A DNA stretch of 64,000 bases from an uncultured Agathobacter sp. (GCA_910587655.1 CAJUND010000001.1:62001-126000); one strand, 5' to 3'; shown: positions 15,363 to 25,624, counted from the stretch's first letter. A program made the numbers and translations. The notes: a model not told the origin generated them from the letters alone.

Positions 15363-15722
15363 ATGAAAGAATTAGTTATGATTACCAGACCGGAAAACCT
15401 TGAGGATATTAAAAATATTCTGGATGATGTCAACTGCGGCGGTATGACATTATCCACTGTTATGGGATGCGGAACCCAGAAGGGAATGGATGCCGAGCTG
15501 GCGGAAACGGTCAACGAGATTAAGGGATTTAAAACCACCATTAACCTGCTTCCGAAAATCCGGGTGGAGGTTGTTGTGGAAAATAAGGATGTGGAGTCCA
15601 TTATCACGGCAGTCCGTGAAAAATGTGCAACCGACCGCGTCGGGGATGGAAAGATATTTATCCGCAATATCGAGGACGTCATCCGTATCCGTACCGGGGA
15701 GCGCGGAACAAAGGCGATGTAG
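15363..15722 (+). CDS. P-II family nitrogen regulatory protein with enlarged T-loop
   Basis: A 119-residue P-II signal protein. Conserved landmarks are GCGTQKG, LPKIRVEVVV, and the C-terminal signature GDGKIFIRNIEDVIRIRTGE. The T-loop between QKG and LPK is 21 residues against 14 in GlnB and lacks the YRGAEY segment with the uridylylated Tyr. Control by uridylylation is therefore unlikely; ligand binding (ATP/ADP, 2-oxoglutarate) remains likely. As first gene of the transporter operon it may gate the PotA-type ATPase or an enzyme according to nitrogen status. AGGAGG ribosome site. Confidence 0.92.
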   Translation: MKELVMITRPENLEDIKNILDDVNCGGMTLSTVMGCGTQKGMDAELAETVNEIKGFKTTINLLPKIRVEVVVENKDVESIITAVREKCATDRVGDGKIFIRNIEDVIRIRTGERGTKAM

Positions 15723-15740
15723 GGGACAGGAGGTGATCCC

Positions 15741-16847
<1,107 letters not shown>

Positions 16848-16858
16848 GAGGTGGGCAT

Positions 16859-17737
16859 ATGGACAAAAAAATATCCAGACACGAGTGGAAATCCAATCTG
16901 CTCCCGGCGCTGGTGATGGTGGGACCGGTGACACTGGTACTGGTGTTTCTGGTAGCTGTGCCGTTACTCTATGTCGGGGTTATGAGTTTCTGTTCGATTG
17001 ATGAATACTACAATGTCGTTTTTAAATTTTCCGCGGAAAATTACGCAAGACTGCTGAATGCGGATTACCTGAAAATCTACGGACAGTCGCTGGTTGTGGC
17101 ATTCATTACAACAGTTCTGTGTATTCTGGTTGGATATCCGTTTTCTTACCTGATTGCAAGGACAAAGAGCAAACGGAAAACACTGTTATATATGTTGGTG
17201 ATTATTCCGTTCTGGACCAATTCCCTGATTCGTATTTACGGATGGAGGACGTTTCTTGGGACAAACGGATGGCTGAATGAGCTCCTGCAGTTTCTGCATC
17301 TGACGGGGGAGCCGGTGGATTTTCTGTTTCAGCAGGGAACTACCGTGCTTGGTATGGTGTACTGCCTGATTCCGTTTATGATTCTGCCGCTTTATACGGC
17401 AATCGAAAAGCTGGACGGCAATCTGCTGGAAGCGTCCGCAGACCTTGGCGCACGTCCTTTTGCAACATTTTTCCAGGTGATACTGCCTCTGACCTCCAGC
17501 GGAATCTTTTCCGGAAGCATCATGGTATTTATTCCGTGCCTGGGATACTTCTTTGTGGCGGATATTCTGGGAGGCGGAAATTCAGATGTGATTGGAAACC
17601 TGATTGAGCGCCAGTTCCAGAGCGGAAACAACTGGCCGCTCGGAGCAGCGTTATCCATTATTCTGATTGTTGTGACGCTGGTGCTGGTAAAGATTTATCA
17701 GAAAATCGGGGGTGATTTGGAGAGTTTGGGAACATAG
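16859..17737 (+). CDS. potB: PotB-type ABC transporter permease
   Basis: A 292-residue inner-membrane permease with six predicted transmembrane segments and the EAA loop (EASADLGARPFATFFQVILPLTSSG). It pairs with the PotC-type subunit. Ribosome site GGAGGTGGG. The spacing of 11 bp from the ATPase gene and 9 bp to the next permease supports one operon. Confidence 0.92.
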   Translation: MDKKISRHEWKSNLLPALVMVGPVTLVLVFLVAVPLLYVGVMSFCSIDEYYNVVFKFSAENYARLLNADYLKIYGQSLVVAFITTVLCILVGYPFSYLIARTKSKRKTLLYMLVIIPFWTNSLIRIYGWRTFLGTNGWLNELLQFLHLTGEPVDFLFQQGTTVLGMVYCLIPFMILPLYTAIEKLDGNLLEASADLGARPFATFFQVILPLTSSGIFSGSIMVFIPCLGYFFVADILGGGNSDVIGNLIERQFQSGNNWPLGAALSIILIVVTLVLVKIYQKIGGDLESLGT

Positions 17738-17746
17738 GAGGCGCTT

Positions 17747-18553
17747 ATGAGTAGAAAAGGAAAATCGAGGGCAAAAAAGGGACTTGGCGGATTTTTCTGT
17801 GTGCTGGTTTACCTGTTTTTGTTCCTGCCGATTGCGGTCATTGTGGTAAATTCCTTTAATGCAACCACATCAAAACCGTATTTGTCATGGAAAGGGTTTA
17901 CCTTTGACTGGTACATAAACATCTGGGAAAACCGTTCACTCCTGGATGCATTTGGAAATACCATGATGATTGCAGCGGTGAGTACCATTCTGGCAACCAT
18001 TATCGGAACGGTCGGGGCGGTGGGAATGTACAAATATAAATTCAGGGGAAAGGGAATCATTGACGGTCTGCTGTACATCCCTGTGGTGATACCGGAAATC
18101 GTGCTTGGAATTTCCCTGCTTACGATTTTTACCAACACGCATATTCCGCGGGGAATGCTGACGCTGATACTGGCGCATGTAACGTTTTCCATTCCCTATG
18201 TGATATTTAATGTGCGGGCAAGGCTGTCCGGCTATGACAATTCCATTGAGGAGGCAAGCCTGGACCTTGGCGCAAACCGGATTACGACTTTTTTTGAAGT
18301 GACGCTTCCGGTACTCGCACCGGGAATTGCGGGCGGAGCGCTTCTGGCGTTTACGCTTTCAATTGATGATGTGATTATCAGCTATTTTGTAAACGGGCAG
18401 ACGAAAACCTATCCGCTTAAGGTAATGGAAAGCATTAAAAGCGGTGTGGCGCCGGATGTAAACGCGCTGTCCACGCTGATTCTTGTGGGGACAATATTAC
18501 TGGTTGTTCTGACACAGAGCAATCTGTTTAAGAAGAAAAAAGGAGGAAAATAA
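17747..18553 (+). CDS. potC: PotC-type ABC transporter permease
   Basis: A 268-residue permease with a basic N-terminus, six predicted membrane segments, and the EAA motif (EEASLDLGANRITTFFEVTLPVLAPG). The stop is 1 bp before the start of the PotD-type lipoprotein gene, whose ribosome site AGGAGG lies inside the end of this gene. Confidence 0.92.
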   Translation: MSRKGKSRAKKGLGGFFCVLVYLFLFLPIAVIVVNSFNATTSKPYLSWKGFTFDWYINIWENRSLLDAFGNTMMIAAVSTILATIIGTVGAVGMYKYKFRGKGIIDGLLYIPVVIPEIVLGISLLTIFTNTHIPRGMLTLILAHVTFSIPYVIFNVRARLSGYDNSIEEASLDLGANRITTFFEVTLPVLAPGIAGGALLAFTLSIDDVIISYFVNGQTKTYPLKVMESIKSGVAPDVNALSTLILVGTILLVVLTQSNLFKKKKGGK

Positions 18554-18554
18554 G

Positions 18555-19619
18555 ATGGGAAGAAAATCAAGAAAAATGAGGGTTGCGATTATGTTAGTGT
18601 TTGCACTTGGCGCAGGCCTTCTGGCCGGCTGCGGCGATTCAGGAAGCAAAAGCTCGGAAACAATTAACATATTCGTGTGGACAGAGTATGTGCCGGATTC
18701 TGTGTTTGAAAAGTTTGAAGAGAAAACCGGGATACACTGCAACGTTTCCACCTATTCCTCCAATGAGGACATGCTGGCAAAGGTGAAATCCGAGGCGGAA
18801 GGAACCTATGACATTGTGCTGCCAAGTGATTATGCGGTGGAACAGCTGATTGCGCAGGATAAACTGATGAAGCTGGATAAGGAAAAGCTTACCAACCTGG
18901 GAAATATTAAGGACGCCTACCTGAATCTGCCTTATGATCCGGGCAATGACTACAGTGTCCCTTACCAGGGCGGAGTGGCTGCGATTGCAGTCAATACGGC
19001 AAAGGTGGACAAGGAAATCACATCTTATCATGATTTGTTTGACGAATCCCTTGCGGGAAGCATTGTTGCGCTGGACGATTACCGGGCGGTCATTGGAATG
19101 ACGGCAAGAAGCATGGGATACAGCATGAGTGAAACAGATGCGGACAAGCTTGGGGAAATCCAGGAAAAGCTTCTGACATTAAAAGATAATATCAAGCTTT
19201 ATGATTCCGACAGTCCGAAATCCGCGCTGATTTCCGGGGACTGTACCGTGGGTTTTGTATGGAGCGCGGAAATTGCGCTGGCAATGAACGAAAATCCGGA
19301 TATCCAGGTGGTTTACCCGTCCGAGGGACCATATGTGTTTATGGATAACTGGTGCATCTTAAAAGGAAGCAGCCACTTTGACGCTTCCATGAAATTCATT
19401 AATTTTATGCTGGATGGCGAGAGCGCGAAGATGGTTTCGGAAGAATTTCCGTATCTGTGCCCGAACGAGGCAGCTGTGGAGGCAGTGGGAGAGGAATATT
19501 CAGGAAACCCGGCAAAGAACCCGCCGGAGGACGTTATTGCAGCCGGGGAATATGTGTCAAACCTGGATACGGAGACACTTGCGGTCTATGACGAAATGTG
19601 GACAAAACTAAAGAAATAG
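18555..19619 (+). CDS. potD: PotD-type substrate-binding lipoprotein
   Basis: A 354-residue extracellular binding protein anchored by lipidation: lipobox LLAGC with Cys near residue 26. The mature part starts INIFVWTEYVPDSVFEKFEEKTG, as in PotD/PotF. PotD-like proteins bind polyamines through acidic and aromatic residues; ligand residues cannot be assigned here, so the cargo could be another amine or opine. Last of the transport genes, followed by catabolic genes. Confidence 0.92.
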   Translation: MGRKSRKMRVAIMLVFALGAGLLAGCGDSGSKSSETINIFVWTEYVPDSVFEKFEEKTGIHCNVSTYSSNEDMLAKVKSEAEGTYDIVLPSDYAVEQLIAQDKLMKLDKEKLTNLGNIKDAYLNLPYDPGNDYSVPYQGGVAAIAVNTAKVDKEITSYHDLFDESLAGSIVALDDYRAVIGMTARSMGYSMSETDADKLGEIQEKLLTLKDNIKLYDSDSPKSALISGDCTVGFVWSAEIALAMNENPDIQVVYPSEGPYVFMDNWCILKGSSHFDASMKFINFMLDGESAKMVSEEFPYLCPNEAAVEAVGEEYSGNPAKNPPEDVIAAGEYVSNLDTETLAVYDEMWTKLKK

Positions 19620-19631
19620 GGAGAAAGCTGC

Positions 19632-20780
19632 ATGAAGATTGATTTTCTGTACTTAAATGAACCGGATATGATTCAGGCAGGGGTGCTGGACAGTGTACGC
19701 TGCATAGAGGCCATGCGGGAAACACTCTCGCTTTTTGGCAGACATGATTTTTTGCTGGGCGGGCCAAAGGCGGATGAGCACGGGCTGCAGATGAATTTTC
19801 CGGCGGATTCGGATATTCCCGGTTTTCCGCTGGACGACGGGCCGGACCGGAGATTTATGGCAATGCCTGCATATCTCGGCGGGAAATACCATATCGCAGG
19901 GCAGAAGTATTACGGCTCCAACAGCCATAACAGCGCGCTCGGACTGCCAAGGTCCATTCTGATGGTAACGCTTTCGGACGTGGACACGGGAGCACCGGTT
20001 GCGCAGATGTCCGCCAATCTGCTGAGTGCGATGCGCACGGGCGCCATGCCTGCGATGGCGGCGACTTATCTGGCGAATCAGGATTCCAGAGTACTTTCCC
20101 TGATTGGACCGGGCGTCATAAACAAATGTGCCCTGATGTGTTACATGGAGGTGCTGCCGGAAATAGACACCATTAAGCTGAAAGGCAGTTCCCCGGCGTC
20201 AAAAACTGCCCTTGCCATGAAGGAATTTATTAAGGAACGTTACCCGCAGGTAAAAGACATTATCATCTGTTCCACGCTGGAAGAAGCCTGCCGGGACGCG
20301 GATGTTGTCAGCGAGGCAATGTCGGTCACAAAGCAGGACATGGAAGAATTTAAGATGGAGTGGTTTCAAAAGGGCGCCACCGTTTTTTCCATGGGAACTT
20401 ATTTTTCAAAGGAATATGAAAAGTTCCTCGGTACGAAAATGGTGGTGGACAACTACGGGATGTATGAAAAATACATGAACAACTTTATTGCGCGCGGTCC
20501 GGTGGATGAGCTGGGAAGAAAGCGGGAATGGTGCATTATGGGAATGCATTTTGTCCATCTGGTAAACACCGGACAGGTGAAACGGGAGCAGGTCGTAAAT
20601 CTCTGTGACATTGTAAACGGGCGTTCCGCGGGCAGGACGGATAAGGACGAGATTGTGATGTGCAGTATCGGCGGTATGCCGCTGGAAGATCTGGCATGGG
20701 GATACGAGTGTTTCCAGAGGGCGAAGGAGCTTGGGATTGGTACGAAGCTTACGCTGTGGGACGAGCCATATATGTGTTAA
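19632..20780 (+). CDS. Ornithine cyclodeaminase / mu-crystallin family enzyme 1
   Basis: A 382-residue member of the OCD family, which includes ornithine cyclodeaminase, alanine and lysine dehydrogenases, and pyrroline-2-carboxylate reductases. Family marks: RFMAMPAYLGG, SANLLSAMRTGAMPAMAATYLA, and the Rossmann loop LIGPGVINK. The last glycine expected in the loop (GxGxxG) is replaced by Asn, unlike the paralogue next to it. It probably oxidises or reduces a cyclic or open-chain imino acid; exact reaction unknown. GGGAGAAAG ribosome site. Confidence 0.85.
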   Translation: MKIDFLYLNEPDMIQAGVLDSVRCIEAMRETLSLFGRHDFLLGGPKADEHGLQMNFPADSDIPGFPLDDGPDRRFMAMPAYLGGKYHIAGQKYYGSNSHNSALGLPRSILMVTLSDVDTGAPVAQMSANLLSAMRTGAMPAMAATYLANQDSRVLSLIGPGVINKCALMCYMEVLPEIDTIKLKGSSPASKTALAMKEFIKERYPQVKDIIICSTLEEACRDADVVSEAMSVTKQDMEEFKMEWFQKGATVFSMGTYFSKEYEKFLGTKMVVDNYGMYEKYMNNFIARGPVDELGRKREWCIMGMHFVHLVNTGQVKREQVVNLCDIVNGRSAGRTDKDEIVMCSIGGMPLEDLAWGYECFQRAKELGIGTKLTLWDEPYMC

Positions 20781-20877
20781 TACAAGGGTACAGGCAGCAA
20801 GCCGTTCCTGGCTGTTTCGGACACTGCGAAGCAACGGAGCAATTTATGCATGAAAAAAGTAAGAAAAGGAGAAAGCA

Positions 20878-22014
20878 ATGAGTTATCCAGCAATAGATTT
20901 CCTTTTCCTGAGTGAAGAGGACATGATAAAGGCTGGCGTCAAGGACATGCCGGCATGTATTGAAGCAATGGAAGAAGTGATTAAATGTTTAAATACCGGC
21001 GATTATGTGATGGGCGGGGAAAACCATAATTCCCACGGAAGCCAGGTATCATTTCCCAAAAACCCGCCGTTTCCCAATATGCCAAAGGATGAGGGGGACG
21101 ACCGGAGGTTTATGGCAATGCCGGCGTATATTGGCGGACCGTTTGATTTGATGGGAATGAAATGGTACGGTTCCAATTCGGCAAACCGGAAGAAGGGGCT
21201 GCCGCGTTCGATTCTGACCGTGATGTTAAACGACAAGGACACGGGCGCGCCGATTGCCCTGATGAGCGCAAACCTATTAAGCGCCTACCGTACCGGGGCG
21301 GTTCCGGGGGTCGGGGCAAAATACCTGGCAAAAAAGGACGCTAGCGTCTGCGGCATCTGCGGACCGGGCGTGATGGGAAAAACCTCGCTGGCAGCAATTC
21401 TTGCCGCCTGCCCGAACATTACGGAAGTAAAAGTGAAGGGACGCGGACAAAGCTCACTGGACGCATTTGTTTCTTATGTAAAGGAAACCTATCCTTCCCT
21501 GGAAAAGGTGGATGCCGTGGAAACGGTGGAGGAGCTGGTAAAAAACAGTGATGTGGTTTCCTTTGCAAACAGCGGAGGCATAGACCCGTCCGCCTATCCG
21601 TTTGTAAAAAGCGAATGGATTCAACCGGGCGCGCTGTTAATCGGACTGAGCTGTTTTGACATGGATGCTGTGGATATGCGCGACCACTGCACGCTTGTTG
21701 TGGATAACATGCAGCTGTACGAGGCATGGGAGGAGGAATTTCCATATCCGTCCTTCGGTCCCAATAACATTATCGGTTCAAAATTCACGGATATGGCGCA
21801 TGACGGAATCATTTCCAAAAGCGATATCACGGATCTGGGGGATATTATTTATGGAAAAAAGCCGGGACGTGTCAGTGACGAACAGATTTTTGTCTATTCT
21901 GTGGGAGGAATGCCGGTCGAAGACGTGGCGTGGGGCAAAATTTGCTATGAAAAGGCAGTGAAGCTTGGGCTTGGGACAAAGCTTCATCTCTGGGACAAGC
22001 CTGACATGAGCTGA
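20878..22014 (+). CDS. Ornithine cyclodeaminase / mu-crystallin family enzyme 2
   Basis: A 378-residue paralogue of the preceding enzyme, alike along its full length: RRFMAMPAYIGG, SANLLSAYRTGAVPGVGAKYLA. The Rossmann loop is GPGVMGK with the last glycine intact. The two enzymes may form a heteromer or act on successive intermediates. The 97-bp gap before it has an AAAGGAGAAAG ribosome site. The gap after it (22015-22095) is AT-rich and may hold an internal promoter. Confidence 0.85.
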   Translation: MSYPAIDFLFLSEEDMIKAGVKDMPACIEAMEEVIKCLNTGDYVMGGENHNSHGSQVSFPKNPPFPNMPKDEGDDRRFMAMPAYIGGPFDLMGMKWYGSNSANRKKGLPRSILTVMLNDKDTGAPIALMSANLLSAYRTGAVPGVGAKYLAKKDASVCGICGPGVMGKTSLAAILAACPNITEVKVKGRGQSSLDAFVSYVKETYPSLEKVDAVETVEELVKNSDVVSFANSGGIDPSAYPFVKSEWIQPGALLIGLSCFDMDAVDMRDHCTLVVDNMQLYEAWEEEFPYPSFGPNNIIGSKFTDMAHDGIISKSDITDLGDIIYGKKPGRVSDEQIFVYSVGGMPVEDVAWGKICYEKAVKLGLGTKLHLWDKPDMS

Positions 22015-22095
22015 ATTACATATAATAAAATTACGATTTAATTTATGGCGATATGTAAAAAATATACCGCTTTATATAGAAGGGATGTGTCATAA

Positions 22096-22431
22096 ATGGA
22101 AAACAGAATTGAAACCCACCCTGTTTTAGGCGAGATACCAAAAGGAAAACGGGTGACATTTACTTATAATGACCGGGAACTGGAGGGCTATGAGGGGGAA
22201 CCGATTGCCGCTGCATTAAAGTCTGCGGGAGTGATGGTTCACCGTTATACAAAAAAGGAACATCAGCCGAGAGGGATTTTCTGTGCCATCGGACGCTGTA
22301 CGGACTGCGTGATGGTGGTGGACGGAAAGCCGAATGTGCGTACCTGCGTCACACCGCTTGCAGAGGGAATGAAGGTTCAGACGCAGTACGGCGTGAGTGG
22401 TAAACCGTTTGAAGAACAGGACAGAGCGTGA
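22096..22431 (+). CDS. 2Fe-2S ferredoxin-like small subunit of the oxidoreductase (HcnA-like)
   Basis: A 111-residue protein with the plant-type 2Fe-2S pattern C63-x4-C68-x2-C71-x12-C84. In HcnABC, opine oxidase and D-hydroxyproline dehydrogenase complexes such a subunit passes electrons from the flavin subunit. It immediately precedes the FAD/4Fe-4S subunit. GAAGGGATG ribosome site. Confidence 0.88.
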   Translation: MENRIETHPVLGEIPKGKRVTFTYNDRELEGYEGEPIAAALKSAGVMVHRYTKKEHQPRGIFCAIGRCTDCVMVVDGKPNVRTCVTPLAEGMKVQTQYGVSGKPFEEQDRA

Positions 22432-22486
22432 AAGTTGTGTCATATTTTTATGAAAATCCGTCATTCAAAGGAGGCAGGAGACAGAT

Positions 22487-24061
22487 ATGAAAAGATACGA
22501 TTTGATTATCGTTGGGGCAGGCCCTTCGGGACTGTCCGCAGCGGTTGAAGCGGCAAAGCGCGGGCTTAAGGTTGTGGTATTTGATGAAAACGAAAAGCCC
22601 GGCGGACAGCTTTTTAAGCAGATACATAAGTTTTTCGGTTCCAAAGAGCATAAGGCAAAAATCCGCGGATTTGTGATCGGGCAGCAGCTGCTGGAAGAGG
22701 CAGAGGCAGCGGGGGTAAAAACGGTTCTGAATGCCACGGTAATCGGTCTTTACCAGGACCGGGAGGTTGTGGTAAAAATCGGTGAGGAAGTCCGGCATTA
22801 CAAAGGGGACAGCATTATCATTGCCACCGGAGCCGCCGAAAACATGGTGACATTTGACGGCTGGACGCTTCCGGGCGTGATTGGTGCAGGTGCGGCGCAA
22901 ACCATGATGAACCTTCACGGCGTAAAACCGGGAAATAAGATACTAATGCTTGGTTCTGGAAATGTGGGACTGGTTGTCAGCTTCCAGCTTCTGCAGTGCG
23001 GCTGTGAAGTCGTTGCTCTGGTAGATGCTGCACCGAAAGTCGGCGGCTACGGCGTACACGCGGCAAAAGTTGCAAGAACGGGAGTGCCGTTTTATCTGTC
23101 ACATACCATTGTAAGAGCCGAGGGTGAAGAGTGCGTGATTGGCGTTACCATTGCCGAGGTGGATAGCGATTTTAAGTTTATTCCGGGAACGGAAAAGCAT
23201 TTTGACGTGGATACCATCTGTCTGGCAGTCGGACTTTCCCCGATGTCACAGCTTTTAAAGATGGCAGGCTGTGAAATGGAGGACAATCCAAGGCGGGGCG
23301 GACAGGTTCCAGTCTGTGATTCTTGCGGGAGGACTTCCCTGCCGGGAGTATTTGTGGCAGGCGACGTTTCAGGAATTGAAGAAGCAAGCTCCGCCATGAT
23401 TGAAGGACGCATGGCGGGAACTGCCGCGGCAGAATATCTGGGATTTATTGATAAAAAGGAGCTTGAAGCGGAGCTTTTGTCATTAAATTCCGCCCTTGAC
23501 GGATTAAGGAGGGGAATGTTTGCGCCTGAAAACCGCGGAAAAAACATTACGGAAACGGAAGAACATATTCCTGTTTCTGAAAATCTGCTGAAGCACGGAT
23601 ATGTTACCGACGAGGAGATTACCCGGTTTCCGGGATTTACCCATACCGCGGGCGTACACCCGGTCATGGAGTGTACCCAGAATATTCCGTGTAACCCGTG
23701 CCAGGATGCGTGTCCGAAGGGCTGTATCCGAATTGGGGAAAAAATCACGTCCCTGCCGTCCGTGAATCCGGAAGCGGACTGCATTGGCTGCGGCATGTGC
23801 GTGGCAAGCTGTTCCGGGCAGGCAATTTTCCTTGTGGATGAAACCTTTGAGGACGGTTACGCAAGCGTAACGATTCCATATGAATTTCTTCCGCTTCCGG
23901 CAGCCGGAACAAAGGGTGCGGCACTTGGAAGAAACGGGCAGAAGGTCTGCGACTCGGAGGTGGTTTCCGTGAAAAGCGTCCCGGCATACGACAAAACAAA
24001 TCTGCTGACAATGAAGGTGCCTGCGGATTATGCGGACAGGGCAAGATTTTTCAGAGTGTAG
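22487..24061 (+). CDS. FAD-dependent, 4Fe-4S-containing oxidoreductase subunit (HcnB-like)
   Basis: A 524-residue subunit. The FAD-binding GAGPSG is at 10-15, a second nucleotide-binding site MLGSGNVGLVV is near residue 152, and a FAD-contacting VAGDVSGIEEASSA follows. Residues 396-442 add a ferredoxin domain with C402/C405/C409/C413 and C432-x2-C435-x2-C438-x3-C442. HcnB-type proteins usually end in a BFD 2Fe-2S domain; here that part is the separate next gene. The two 4Fe-4S clusters suggest electron delivery to ferredoxin or a quinone-independent anaerobic acceptor. Confidence 0.9.
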   Translation: MKRYDLIIVGAGPSGLSAAVEAAKRGLKVVVFDENEKPGGQLFKQIHKFFGSKEHKAKIRGFVIGQQLLEEAEAAGVKTVLNATVIGLYQDREVVVKIGEEVRHYKGDSIIIATGAAENMVTFDGWTLPGVIGAGAAQTMMNLHGVKPGNKILMLGSGNVGLVVSFQLLQCGCEVVALVDAAPKVGGYGVHAAKVARTGVPFYLSHTIVRAEGEECVIGVTIAEVDSDFKFIPGTEKHFDVDTICLAVGLSPMSQLLKMAGCEMEDNPRRGGQVPVCDSCGRTSLPGVFVAGDVSGIEEASSAMIEGRMAGTAAAEYLGFIDKKELEAELLSLNSALDGLRRGMFAPENRGKNITETEEHIPVSENLLKHGYVTDEEITRFPGFTHTAGVHPVMECTQNIPCNPCQDACPKGCIRIGEKITSLPSVNPEADCIGCGMCVASCSGQAIFLVDETFEDGYASVTIPYEFLPLPAAGTKGAALGRNGQKVCDSEVVSVKSVPAYDKTNLLTMKVPADYADRARFFRV

Positions 24062-24073
24062 GAGGAGCAGGCT

Positions 24074-24412
24074 ATGAAAAAAGTAAACGACCGTTCAAGG
24101 GATATCGGGGAATTTATTCCGGCAGAGGACGACGGCAGAATCATCTGCCGCTGTGAGGAAATTACGAAGGGGGAAATCCGTAAAGCGGTTCATGAGGGAA
24201 TGTTCACGCTGACGGAAATCCGCAGATATTTGCGAACCGGCATGGGACTGTGCCAGGGGCAGACCTGCGCAAAACTGGTAAAAAGCATTGTGGCGGCGGA
24301 ACTTCATGTATCCCCGGCAGAGCTGGAGCCGGCAACTTCGCGTGTTCCGATGCGTCCGATTGAGATGCGCATACTGGGTAATGAGGCAAAAGGGGGCGAT
24401 TTCAATGAATAA
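24074..24412 (+). CDS. BFD-like 2Fe-2S protein (split C-terminal domain of HcnB type)
   Basis: A 112-residue protein with C25-x-C27 and C60-x4-C65, the bacterioferritin-associated-ferredoxin fold that caps sarcosine oxidase alpha and HcnB-like subunits. As a separate gene it makes the enzyme at least four-component. It overlaps the DAO-type gene by 8 bp (24405-24412), so the products are made in close ratio. GGAGGAG ribosome site. Confidence 0.87.
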   Translation: MKKVNDRSRDIGEFIPAEDDGRIICRCEEITKGEIRKAVHEGMFTLTEIRRYLRTGMGLCQGQTCAKLVKSIVAAELHVSPAELEPATSRVPMRPIEMRILGNEAKGGDFNE

Positions 24413-25544
24413 CTGTGCAGATGTAATTATTATTGGCGGCGGAGTCATCGGCTGTGCCACCGCCTATTACCTGGCAAAGGCGGGAAGCAGCGTAATCGTG
24501 CTGGAGGGCAGCGACCATATCGGGGACGGCGGTTCTTCCAGAAACGGCGGCGGTGTGCGCCAGTCAGGGCGCGCCCCGAGGGAGCTTCCGCTTGCCATGT
24601 ATGGAATCCGAAATCTCTGGCCGACGCTGTCGGAGGAACTGGAGGTGGACTGTGAGTACCACCAGGACGGAAACCTCAGGCTTGGAAAAAATGAAAAGCA
24701 CGCACAGATTCTTACCGGTCTGGCGGACAGGGCGCGCGCCTGCGGACTGGATGTGCGTATGATAGACGGGGACGAGGTAAGACAGATTAATCCGTATTTG
24801 TCCCACGAAGTTACTGTGGCTAGCTGGTGTCCGACGGACGGCCATGCGAACCCGCTGACAACCACGCTTGGATTTTACAAGACGGCAAGAAAGCTGGGAG
24901 TATGCTTTATTACGGGCGAAAAGGTAATCGGTCTTCAGATGGTCCGCGGCTCTTTGAGAAGAGTTAAAACGGAAAATAACATTTACGAAGGTGAAAAAAT
25001 TCTGGTGGCGGCAGGTATCCACAGCCGCGAAATTCTGGGAAGTGTCGGCATAGACGTGCCAATGTCACAGTCCCTGCTGGAATGCCTGGTGACAGAAGCC
25101 GAGCCGCATATGTTTGACCAGATGCTTGGAACGGCGGAAGCGGATTTTTACGGGCACCAGACAAAGCACGGTTCGTTTGTGTTCGGCGGTTCTTCAGGAC
25201 TGGAGCCGTTTAACAAGGATAACGGAACGCCGGTAACCAGCAGCCTGACAGCGTCCTGCATCTGCCGGGGGATTATGAAGTACTTCCCGGACCTGGCAGA
25301 CGCCAAGATTGTCCGGACCTGGGCGGGATGGAGCGACAAAAGTGCAGACGGCGTGCCGGTGCTTGGCACTATTGATGAAGTTCCGGGACTGTATGCGGCA
25401 TGTGCGTTTACCGGACATGGTTTTGGGATTGCGCCGGCGGTCGGGGAGCAGCTTGCGAAACTGATGCTGACCGGAAGCACGGATGTGGATCTTGCGCCGC
25501 TGCATTATGACCGGTTTAAAGCTAAAGATGTAATAGGTTTTTGA
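24405..25544 (+). CDS. FAD-dependent amino-acid dehydrogenase subunit, DAO/HcnC type
   Basis: A 379-residue catalytic flavoprotein of the DadA/glycine oxidase family: dinucleotide-binding GGGVIG near residue 10, DGGSSRNGGGVRQSGR, and the C-terminal ACAFTGHGFGIAPAVGEQLA. It should oxidise a secondary amine such as an N-substituted amino acid, proline analogue or opine. I use the ATG at 24405, which has AGGGGG upstream and begins at the Rossmann strand; the frame is open back to 24288 but lies within the previous gene. A perfect hairpin overlaps its end. Confidence 0.9.
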   Translation: MNNCADVIIIGGGVIGCATAYYLAKAGSSVIVLEGSDHIGDGGSSRNGGGVRQSGRAPRELPLAMYGIRNLWPTLSEELEVDCEYHQDGNLRLGKNEKHAQILTGLADRARACGLDVRMIDGDEVRQINPYLSHEVTVASWCPTDGHANPLTTTLGFYKTARKLGVCFITGEKVIGLQMVRGSLRRVKTENNIYEGEKILVAAGIHSREILGSVGIDVPMSQSLLECLVTEAEPHMFDQMLGTAEADFYGHQTKHGSFVFGGSSGLEPFNKDNGTPVTSSLTASCICRGIMKYFPDLADAKIVRTWAGWSDKSADGVPVLGTIDEVPGLYAACAFTGHGFGIAPAVGEQLAKLMLTGSTDVDLAPLHYDRFKAKDVIGF

Positions 25545-25557
25545 AAAAAACCTATTA
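25531..25557. repeat. 12-bp-arm inverted repeat at the end of the DAO-type gene
   Basis: TAATAGGTTTTT pairs perfectly with AAAAACCTATTA across GAA. It covers the stop codon. It has no T run afterwards, so it is more likely an RNA-stabilising intercistronic hairpin than a terminator. Confidence 0.6.
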
Positions 25558-25562
25558 TGTAG

Positions 25563-25602
25563 CACCAGTCCTTTTGCGAAGCAAAATTAGGATGGACTGG
25601 TG
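25563..25602. repeat. Nested intercistronic palindrome (REP/MITE-like)
   Basis: Outer arms CACCAGTCC / GGACTGGTG and inner arms TTTTGC-GAA-GCAAAA form a long hairpin between the oxidase and alcohol dehydrogenase genes. The form resembles short dispersed palindromic elements; whether it recurs elsewhere in the genome cannot be seen here. Confidence 0.6.
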
Positions 25603-25624
25603 TTCGATAAGTAGGAGAATATAC

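Noticed and set aside
24090..24100. ACGACCGTTC match within the BFD-like gene as a regulatory site
   Set aside because: A single copy inside coding sequence, without the paired arrangement seen at 7560-7588.
24288..24404. Longer N-terminus for the DAO-type subunit
   Set aside because: The added part lies within the BFD-like gene, has no ribosome site, and precedes the Rossmann strand that normally starts the protein.
25541..25624. Longer N-terminus for the alcohol dehydrogenase
   Set aside because: It is encoded by the palindromic segment and lacks a ribosome site; ATG 25625 has one and fits the family.
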